IMG/VR virus record: IMGVR_UViG_3300037882_002206
Location: 1-38,455 of that record
Direction: 5' to 3' (one strand)
Source: a virus
Length of the DNA stretch: 38,455 bases
The notes beneath the pieces are model-generated. The model saw nothing but the letters and a program-made list of their open reading frames with translations, made no database searches and was not told the origin of the DNA. This document shows positions 26,538 through 32,641 of this stretch, in pieces; within the stretch, counting starts at the first letter, position 1, and every line of letters begins with the position of its first letter. Position numbers and translations under genes: made by a program.

Positions 26538-28598
26538 TTATCGTCTTCTGATATTATTCAAATTTATAATAGCTTCAGCAGCCTCACGGAAATTATCTGG
26601 GCCAACATACATACCCTTAGCACCCTTCTGTACGTTGCGATCTATCGCAGGATCATCCCAGCGGTAAACGGCACCGCCGATAAAATCAGTGGCTTCACCC
26701 TTATTTTCTTCATACATTAGTTTTCTTGCGACACCATTACTTAATAGCAGAGAAGAATAGCGGTCTTTTCTGAGACGACCTTTTTTATTATCAGCAGTCT
26801 TAATTTCTGGAGTATCCCAGCGTAATCTACCAGAAGGTAATTCTGTAACAACAATAGTAGCTAATTCATCTTTCAAGTCTTCAATTTCTTGCATACAACT
26901 TTCTAAGCTTTCAGCAAAACGAGTATTCTTTTCTTTATTTCTATTATCAAAATCCATAGCTAAAGCAATACCAGCATTGTCGTAACGAGGGAATAATAAA
27001 TTCTTTTGTTCTAAGTCGTGTTTCAATCCTTCGTTTGCTTCTAATACCCAATTTTGTTTAGCAAACTGAATCAAGTGAATAATATGGAGTCCAGCCATAT
27101 TGTCAGTGGGGCGAGGATTATCAATATCGTGGATGGGTAAGATTGGTAATTCGCCTGGCATGAAATTACTCTCTAAAGCCTCTTGGACGCCCACGCTTCC
27201 TTGGGCGTCAAGAGCAATCGCCACGGTAGGAAATGCCTTCATTAATTCACGAATTTTTCTAGCACAATGCCCATAAAAATCTGAGGCTAGAGCTTCTTGT
27301 TGAGCTTTTTGACGCCTGAATTCTGAGCGTTTTGTGGTCCAACAGTAAACAAGACGCCTATGATCTTTATGTAGTTCTAAAACGGTAATAGCAAAGTTAT
27401 CCACTTCAGAAGCGGGGTCCACACCGATTACATACCTGCCCCCTGGATCGCCCGACAAACAAGATTCAAATTTAACGGAACCAGAAGGTTTTTCGATTGG
27501 TTTACTAGTAACACAACTTTCAATAAGTTTGCGGCTAAAATATCCTTGTGTATCACTACCCCAAACAACACCATACTCCATTAAGAAATTGGTTCTAGAC
27601 ATAGTGGCTTGCGATGAAGCCAACATATCCGCATCCATAAAACCATCTGGTACTAGGTCATATGGAATACGAATAATGCAATAGTTATTTGAATTGGTTT
27701 TGTCTGGTTGACCGTTTTCGCCCAATACACGCTCAAGAGTACTAACATCATTACGAGCGGAAATAATATTGTGGTGTAGCTTCCAATACTTATAAAAATG
27801 GTTGAAAGTCCAATAGGCGGTACCAGCTAACACAACTTGATTTGCCCGCACAATTTCATCCCTATTTCCAGTTGGTAAACCCATACCTTGGAGATACTTC
27901 ATAGAAGCCACACGCTTAACGTTTTGGATGGGCGAGGCTGTAACTGAAGCGAAACCACGAAGAACAGTTTCATAGATTTCGGGGTTAATTGTGGCAAATT
28001 CGTCTAGAATAAGATTGGTGGCACGAAAACCTCTAATACGTCCACCATCACCGATAGGAATACCAGTAATGGTACTAGCACCAATTCTAAATAACCATTT
28101 ATCTGGTTCATGAATTAGCCGTTGACGCTTATCTAAGTGAGCCCCACATAAGTCTCTTAATACTGGGGCGTTATTCCAAATATTCTCAATAATTTCCATA
28201 ACGTTCTTTGACTGACGGAAACCAGCACCAGCAATGATTACTTTGGAGCCTGGCTTAAAAACAGCCACTAGCATAGAGTAAAGAGCTAGTGTAAAAGATT
28301 TACCGAAACCACGAGCAGCAATATACATGGGGTTAGAGTGTGTCCACAGCATTTTTAGAATCATTAGCTGTTCGGGCAACAACTCAATATTAAATACGTG
28401 CTTACAAGTAAAACCAAAATTCTCTGGTTTTCTCATAATACGTAAATAATAAAGGGCTGGGTTATCTCGGCCTTCCCAGCCCAAATGCTGTAACTCATGA
28501 TGTTCGATATTAATTTTATCAGTGTCACCAAGACCCAACCACTGATCTTGTGCTTTACGCAGCAACTCCTGAAATTCGTTATTTTGGGTTTTTGGCAT
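26538..28598 (-). CDS. terL: Terminase large subunit (686 aa)
   Basis: This is the ATP-driven DNA-packaging motor and headful or site-specific nuclease. Residues 95-101 (ARGFGKS) are the Walker A motif, 197-202 (LILDEF) Walker B, and VIGVDPASEVDNFAITVLE (391-409, D395) the first acidic motif of the RNase-H-like nuclease. Further nuclease carboxylates are probably those in IALDAQGS and ALAMDFDN. The length of 686 is somewhat long for a large terminase, as in some large phages. It overlaps the upstream ERCC4-type nuclease gene by 20 nt and ends before the portal promoter. The motif set makes this call secure. Confidence 0.97.
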   Translation of the reverse strand: MPKTQNNEFQELLRKAQDQWLGLGDTDKINIEHHELQHLGWEGRDNPALYYLRIMRKPENFGFTCKHVFNIELLPEQLMILKMLWTHSNPMYIAARGFGKSFTLALYSMLVAVFKPGSKVIIAGAGFRQSKNVMEIIENIWNNAPVLRDLCGAHLDKRQRLIHEPDKWLFRIGASTITGIPIGDGGRIRGFRATNLILDEFATINPEIYETVLRGFASVTASPIQNVKRVASMKYLQGMGLPTGNRDEIVRANQVVLAGTAYWTFNHFYKYWKLHHNIISARNDVSTLERVLGENGQPDKTNSNNYCIIRIPYDLVPDGFMDADMLASSQATMSRTNFLMEYGVVWGSDTQGYFSRKLIESCVTSKPIEKPSGSVKFESCLSGDPGGRYVIGVDPASEVDNFAITVLELHKDHRRLVYCWTTKRSEFRRQKAQQEALASDFYGHCARKIRELMKAFPTVAIALDAQGSVGVQEALESNFMPGELPILPIHDIDNPRPTDNMAGLHIIHLIQFAKQNWVLEANEGLKHDLEQKNLLFPRYDNAGIALAMDFDNRNKEKNTRFAESLESCMQEIEDLKDELATIVVTELPSGRLRWDTPEIKTADNKKGRLRKDRYSSLLLSNGVARKLMYEENKGEATDFIGGAVYRWDDPAIDRNVQKGAKGMYVGPDNFREAAEAIINLNNIRRR

Positions 28599-29079
28599 TA
28601 GCTATTCGTTTAAATAGTGCGTTTACAAATTCCCATGCTCCCTGTTTATCATCACAGAACATGAAATAAACATTGTGTTCATCAATAATCTGGTGAATCC
28701 TCTTTAGAATATATCGCCCATTCATCTTAATTTTCTTCTTAATCTTTTCGGGCAAATCTACATTGTGAGGAAAATCTAAAACATCAGATATACTAAACTC
28801 ACAGATAATATAAGGTACAGCAAAAACTTGCATACGCTCTAATTCACGTACAAACCTTTTCTCGCTAAGATTAGTAGCAAATTCAGCTACCGTTCTCTTC
28901 CGCTCAACACAAACTATGTCTTCATACCCCAACATAGTATAGTCGCCCGTTTTTAAGGAAGTCTTTAGTGTACCACCACAATAACCACATTCTTCCCAAT
29001 ACCAGGCCCCAACCTTTTCTTTGTTATCACGGAGCACAGTAAATTTCTTCATCTCAGTTTTCTTATCATCATCTATCAT
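28579..29079 (-). CDS. ERCC4-type (XPF-like) nuclease (166 aa)
   Basis: Residues 17-82 contain the complete pattern of the ERCC4 nuclease domain: VLRD (D18), LKTGDYTM (GDY 45-47), VCVERKR (the ERK catalytic triplet at 59-61) and FATNLSEKRFVRELERM. A CxxC pair (CGYC, 31-34) lies between the first two motifs. ERCC4-family enzymes cut branched or flapped DNA next to a junction. The gene overlaps HNH by 4 nt (ATGA) upstream and terminase by 20 nt downstream, so it may clear branches from replicated DNA during packaging. The family is clear from motifs; the packaging role is inferred from position. Confidence 0.88.
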   Translation of the reverse strand: MIDDDKKTEMKKFTVLRDNKEKVGAWYWEECGYCGGTLKTSLKTGDYTMLGYEDIVCVERKRTVAEFATNLSEKRFVRELERMQVFAVPYIICEFSISDVLDFPHNVDLPEKIKKKIKMNGRYILKRIHQIIDEHNVYFMFCDDKQGAWEFVNALFKRIANAKNPK

Positions 29080-29432
29080 CTATCTCTCCCAGCCAGTAAA
29101 CGATAAAACATAAATTCATATTGCTCCTCAAATCCTAATGTCATTTTGTGGTGTCTATGACACAGAGTAATTCCATTACTAACTAAGAACCTACGTTCTG
29201 GATATTTGGCCCACATTTTAATATGATGAGCTTCGATAGCATCCTTAGAATCACAAACACAACATTTAAATTCATCCCGCTCATATACGGCTTTTCGCCA
29301 TTCGATATAACGCGGGTCTTCAAAGTTTCTACGTTTTTTAGTTTTTGGGCGGGAACGCTTGTTAAACTGATTAGCGTATTTTCTACGACCCCCTTTTCTC
29401 TTGGCGGGCGCTTTTTTGCCACGTCTAGGCAT
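29076..29432 (-). CDS. HNH endonuclease of the packaging module (118 aa)
   Basis: The first 40 residues are strongly basic (GKKAPAKRKGGRRKYANQFN). The HNH core follows: CCVC (57-60), AHH (68-70), N86 and LCHRHHKM (90-97), giving a zinc-structured HNH site. Small HNH proteins encoded next to the terminase genes are established partners of terminase in packaging (HK97 gp74 type). This suits the present location two genes upstream of the large terminase. It differs from the two homing-type HNH genes in the window, lacks an AP2 region, and is joined to both neighbours by 1-4 nt overlaps. Confidence 0.9.
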   Translation of the reverse strand: MPRRGKKAPAKRKGGRRKYANQFNKRSRPKTKKRRNFEDPRYIEWRKAVYERDEFKCCVCDSKDAIEAHHIKMWAKYPERRFLVSNGITLCHRHHKMTLGFEEQYEFMFYRLLAGRDR

Positions 29433-30547
29433 TAAGCGTGATCCCAGAAAGTAAATCTACTCTTAAATATTCCGTCTCCAATAAATTTTGGAGTTTCAAG
29501 ACCGATCATAGGTAAAGTATCAATAAACCCATTGTAAACACCATGAATCCCTATTTTTAAATCTTTCCATCCAGGGCAATCTCTATCAACCATATGTTTA
29601 ACAAGTCCCTTAAAATCTAGAGTTGGTTTCCAACCTAAAATAGAACGGGCTTTACCACTATTACCTAGGAGCATATGAACTTCTGCTGGGCGGAAAAGAT
29701 CAGGATCAATTTCTACATAATCTTTATGATTAACCCCGAATAAACCAAAAGCCTCTTTAAGAAACTCTTCTACACTATGAGTTTTACCACTAGCAAGAAT
29801 ATAATCGTCGGGCGAAACTTGTTGAAACATAAGTCTCATACCGTCTACAATGTCACCAGCATATGACCAATCTCTATAAGCAGATAAATTTCCAAGTTTT
29901 AGTTTTTGGAGCGGGGCTTCTTTGAGTATAATTTCGTTAATATTATTTCTGATATACTTGGTAATTTTTCGTGTAACAAAGTTCTCACCACGTCTCTCGG
30001 ACTCATGATTAAATGCAATACAATTGCAACAAAATAGGCCATATGAACGATAAAGCTGGACAGCATAGTAACCAGCACATTTAGCAATAGCATAAGGAGA
30101 TTGTGGATTGAAAGGAGTATGTTCAGATATAAAACCATCAGGTCCAGCATTATTTCCGAACATCTCAGACGATGCAGCGAACACAACCTTTGTGGTGGGA
30201 GACGATTGTTTAACTGCTTCGAGGACATTCAAGACCCCCTTACCAGTAATATCCCAGGTAGAAAGTGGAGTCTTAAAAGATTCGCCCACATGACTTTGGG
30301 CGGCAAGTAAATATAACTCGTCTGGAAGAGTAGTAGAAATCACTTCCTGCATACTAGCAAAATCAGTAATGTCACCAGATACAAGATGGAAGTTGGGCGA
30401 TTTTAGAGCTTCTTTAATATTTTTATCACTGGGCGTGCTAGTACGCCGTGCAACCCCGTAAACCTCGTACTTATCCGCCAACAATTTGTCCGCCAGGATA
30501 GAACCATCTTGACCAGTAACACCAAGTATTAGAGCTTTATTCCCCAT
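29432..30547 (-). CDS. gmd: GDP-mannose 4,6-dehydratase (371 aa)
   Basis: The enzyme turns GDP-D-mannose into GDP-4-keto-6-deoxy-D-mannose, the precursor of GDP-fucose, rhamnose and related sugars. Residues 9-16 (GVTGQDGS) form the Rossmann NADP-binding loop; ASSEMFGN (125-132) with S126 and E128, and YAIAK (152-156), form the catalytic Ser/Thr-Glu-Tyr-Lys set of short-chain dehydratases; NHES (180-183), RRGENFVTRKI and YRDWSYAGD are hallmarks of Gmd. Full length and intact. It begins behind AAGGA, overlapping the small-terminase candidate by 11 nt. Gmd genes are known in some T4-like cyanophages. Possible uses are changing the host surface glycan or decorating the virion. Confidence 0.95.
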   Translation of the reverse strand: MGNKALILGVTGQDGSILADKLLADKYEVYGVARRTSTPSDKNIKEALKSPNFHLVSGDITDFASMQEVISTTLPDELYLLAAQSHVGESFKTPLSTWDITGKGVLNVLEAVKQSSPTTKVVFAASSEMFGNNAGPDGFISEHTPFNPQSPYAIAKCAGYYAVQLYRSYGLFCCNCIAFNHESERRGENFVTRKITKYIRNNINEIILKEAPLQKLKLGNLSAYRDWSYAGDIVDGMRLMFQQVSPDDYILASGKTHSVEEFLKEAFGLFGVNHKDYVEIDPDLFRPAEVHMLLGNSGKARSILGWKPTLDFKGLVKHMVDRDCPGWKDLKIGIHGVYNGFIDTLPMIGLETPKFIGDGIFKSRFTFWDHA

Positions 30548-31403
30548 CTAAGTCCTTTTCTGAAAGTGTGTCTTCGTCTGTTAATGTTTCCGTGCAATAT
30601 ACGGGTCTGTCTACTGACCCATCTCCATAAGTATGATTTTCACCTAAACGTCTCAAAGCTTCATCGGCGGCCATGTTTAGTAAGACCATATCCCGCCCCT
30701 CCTTATCTCTAATTTCATCATCATCTAAAAACTTAATTAAATCAATGAAACTTTTCTTTCCGTCGGTAGCAGTTTTAACACGCTGCTCTCTTTTAATAAG
30801 AAGGTCTTTACCTACTTCTGTTTGAATCTCAAAATATTTCTGATAGAGTCGTTCAGACTCACCTAATTCAGCAAGCAAACTTAAATGTTTCTGTTCCAAT
30901 TGGCGAAGAGTTGCTTTATCTGGGGCTGGAGCCGCCTCTTCTTGTTCAATCGTCTCAACAATCTTATCTATTCTTTGAGATAGTTCTTTTTGCTTAATAG
31001 CTTCTTTGTCGGCACGAATCTGGAAAATGATCCAGTCTTTAATTTGCTTTTGTTCGGAGAATGGAACATCATACTTAAGCTGATGTACAACTTCCCGCCA
31101 CATCTTCTGGAATTTAGACAACTCAGACCGCGTTAACTCACTACGAACTTGTTCCAATAGAGGCAAACTAGGTTTAAGCTCAATTTGTGATTTACGCTTG
31201 TAACTACCACGCTTCTTAGATCGGCTCTTAAAACCATGCGGATATTTCTTAAGATATTTATCAATCGACCTAACGTTTCTATTTAGATACGCGGCAATTT
31301 CATCGGGGGGCATACTTCCTTTCTTTTCATCAATGAACTCCATTTCATCATAACCAAGCCTACCGACTTTCTTCTCTTCGGGAGATGATTGCTCTGATTT
31401 CAT
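30537..31403 (-). CDS. Small terminase / DNA-packaging adaptor candidate (288 aa)
   Basis: The region around residues 30-55 (SMPPDEIAAYLNRNVRSIDKYLKK) is a helix-turn-helix of the kind that opens small terminase subunits. It is followed by a basic linker (SRSKKRGSYKRKSQ) and long helices with coiled-coil character (residues ~90-210: QKQIKDWIIFQIRADKEA; KATLRQLEQKHLSLLAELGE). The C-terminus is acidic (TLTDEDTLSEKDLDGE). It is encoded upstream of terL, with gmd and two nuclease genes in between. The layout HTH plus oligomerisation helices plus acidic tail fits a small terminase, but no unique motif exists; a transcription regulator is the main alternative. Confidence 0.6.
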   Translation of the reverse strand: MKSEQSSPEEKKVGRLGYDEMEFIDEKKGSMPPDEIAAYLNRNVRSIDKYLKKYPHGFKSRSKKRGSYKRKSQIELKPSLPLLEQVRSELTRSELSKFQKMWREVVHQLKYDVPFSEQKQIKDWIIFQIRADKEAIKQKELSQRIDKIVETIEQEEAAPAPDKATLRQLEQKHLSLLAELGESERLYQKYFEIQTEVGKDLLIKREQRVKTATDGKKSFIDLIKFLDDDEIRDKEGRDMVLLNMAADEALRRLGENHTYGDGSVDRPVYCTETLTDEDTLSEKDLDGE

Positions 31404-31968
31404 TCTCTATTAACTCTTTTTTTGCTTTTGGAATGGTCACACCAGCACGCATCTTTAGATAATCGGCCCTAAGATTAATATCTAATTTTTTGTCAATTAG
31501 TGCTCTAAGTTCGTTAATTTCGGTTTCTTGTTCTACATCAGCCTGAGCATCTAAATTATCGTAGGTATCTACATTATAATTAGATGAGCACAATTCTCGT
31601 TTTAAGTGGTTTCGTTGTTTCCAGGTGGCGAATTCCTTGCAGTCCATGCGTTTCTCGAAAAAGTCACATTTATCATCAAAATATTCTTTGGGGCGATAAT
31701 GTGGACATTTCTTACAGGGAATATCGTTCCTGCTAAATTTATTTCGTTTTAGATTGAGAAGTCTATTCTTGATATGAATAAACAAAAAGTTCTCTAAACA
31801 ACGCTCGCCGTCGTATCGCTCTAAGCCGTCTATAGCGAGTAACCAACATTCTTGGGCAATATCTTGGGATTGATAATATCCGAAGCTATAGGTACTGGAG
31901 AGACGCTTGATAATACTATCTACTATCTCTATCAGTTGTTCCTCGGTCATCCCTTTTGGAATTTTCAT
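31360..31968 (-). CDS. Sigma-70-like factor with region 2 and a cysteine cluster (202 aa)
   Basis: Residues 31-78 (YYQSQDIAQECWLLAIDGLE, RYDGERCLENFLFIHIKN, RLLNLKRNKF) match sigma region 2, the part that binds RNA polymerase and melts the -10 box. A cluster CKKC (85-88) ... C101 ... C110 follows directly and could bind zinc. Residues 150-195 are helical, but a clear region-4 helix-turn-helix is not evident. A sigma with region 2 only resembles T4 gp55, which directs late transcription. The gene overlaps the 48-aa ORF and the small-terminase candidate, so it is expressed with the packaging genes. It could recognise the GGTGTATAAT elements listed here; this link is inferred. Confidence 0.8.
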   Translation of the reverse strand: MKIPKGMTEEQLIEIVDSIIKRLSSTYSFGYYQSQDIAQECWLLAIDGLERYDGERCLENFLFIHIKNRLLNLKRNKFSRNDIPCKKCPHYRPKEYFDDKCDFFEKRMDCKEFATWKQRNHLKRELCSSNYNVDTYDNLDAQADVEQETEINELRALIDKKLDINLRADYLKMRAGVTIPKAKKELIENEIRAIISRREESR

Positions 31969-32062
31969 CTTGCTCGGGATCAGGCACCTCCAGTTCAGCT
32001 AATACTTGCTGTTCTAATTCTAGGCTGGCTTTGGTGTATAAAACGTTTGGAATCTCTTTCAT
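31916..32062 (-). CDS. Small acidic protein upstream of the sigma-like gene (48 aa)
   Basis: ATG 32062 lies 7 nt after a perfect AGGAGG (32071-32076 on the opposite strand), the strongest ribosome site of this block. The product starts MKEIPNVLYTKASLELEQQ, continues VLAELEVPDPEQDE and ends in a charged tail (NSKRDDRGTTDRDSR). Its last 53 nt overlap the sigma-like gene in another frame, so it may couple translation to that gene. No family was recognised. It is too short to be judged by composition, but the ribosome site and position favour a real gene. Confidence 0.65.
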   Translation of the reverse strand: MKEIPNVLYTKASLELEQQVLAELEVPDPEQDENSKRDDRGTTDRDSR

Positions 32063-32097
32063 TTATGTATCCTCCTAGTATATATATACACTAAAAA
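32063..32097. promoter_or_regulatory. Divergent intergenic control region with TATATATATA
   Basis: The 35-bp gap between the minus-strand 48-aa gene and the plus-strand Myb-like gene holds AGGAGG for the minus strand and, on that strand, AGTGTATATATATACTAGG, a relative of the GGTGTATAAT element. A plus-strand GGTGTATAAAACGTTTGG match lies just before it, at 32033-32050 inside the 48-aa gene. It probably contains divergent promoters; the exact sites are not decided. Confidence 0.4.
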
Positions 32098-32388
32098 ATG
32101 AAAAATAAGAACCGAAAAGAAAAATATTGTCACACTTGGACTTTGGCAGAAGACAAGTTTATTTTGGAAAATCAGCATTGGACTGATAAGGAAATCGCAC
32201 ATACGTTGAGTAAATTAAGTGGGCGAAAAATCACTAAAGACGCCCTACGTATGAGACGTGTAAGGCTTGGTATCAAAAAAAGTGAGAAACCTGGCAGGGG
32301 TACCTCTAAGGTTATTAGCGTTAAGATAAACTACGGATTACTTGGAAAGAAAAGATATCGCTATAATATATTCCCGACACAGTATTAA
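32098..32388 (+). CDS. Myb/SANT-like helix-turn-helix DNA-binding protein (96 aa)
   Basis: Residues 14-60 have the layout of a Myb/SANT-type domain: HTWTLAEDKFILENQHWTDK, EIAHTLSKLSGRKITKDALR, MRRVRLGIKK. Conserved positions are the tryptophans at 14 and 27 and the terminal RxxRLGI motif, as in many phage and bacterial HTH proteins. The N-terminus is lysine/arginine-rich. It is on the plus strand, divergent from the sigma block, and its 3' end overlaps the minus-strand Ig-like gene by 68 nt, tail to tail. The ribosome site is poor (A-rich leader). A regulator acting on the divergent region is a reasonable guess. Confidence 0.8.
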   Translation: MKNKNRKEKYCHTWTLAEDKFILENQHWTDKEIAHTLSKLSGRKITKDALRMRRVRLGIKKSEKPGRGTSKVISVKINYGLLGKKRYRYNIFPTQY

Positions 32389-32641
32389 TTTTTGCTTGTA
32401 GTCGATATAATCCGCCCTCAGACAAATCCCCATTGACCGTGGTATATTTTATGGCACCATCTGTTCCATCGGTATTGATTGCTCCGCTCACAACGCTCAA
32501 AGTACCACTAGGGTATCGTAAAAAGACCGTTGGGAAAGTCGCCCCATTAATGTTCATCGGGGTGGAATTATTTGGAAAACCAGCGTTGTTGAGTTTAAAA
32601 GTACAACGTAAATTCGCCCCAATTTCATTTACATAAAACAT
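32321..32641 (-). CDS. Ig-like (BppU-type?) virion domain protein (106 aa)
   Basis: The 106-residue protein is a single beta domain: MFYVNEIGANLRCTFKLNNA, FLRYPSGTLSVVSG, GTDGAIKYTTVNGDLSEGGL and a closing strand FSFQVI. It aligns over its full length with the first ~100 residues of the poly-serine protein next to it (RPPAGTSSG..., GADGLISYSV, GIYTYQGYA, RFFQVLY). Such Ig-like domains are used as N-terminal anchors in phage tail or baseplate proteins. It overlaps the previous stop by one base, so both are made from one transcript. Tail attachment is inferred. Confidence 0.75.
   Translation of the reverse strand: MFYVNEIGANLRCTFKLNNAGFPNNSTPMNINGATFPTVFLRYPSGTLSVVSGAINTDGTDGAIKYTTVNGDLSEGGLYRLQAKINTVSGIYYSDIFSFQVIRSLS

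Noticed and set aside
31852-32094. Plus-strand 80-codon frame before the Myb-like gene
   Set aside because: It is antisense to the sigma-like and 48-aa genes and shows no domain.
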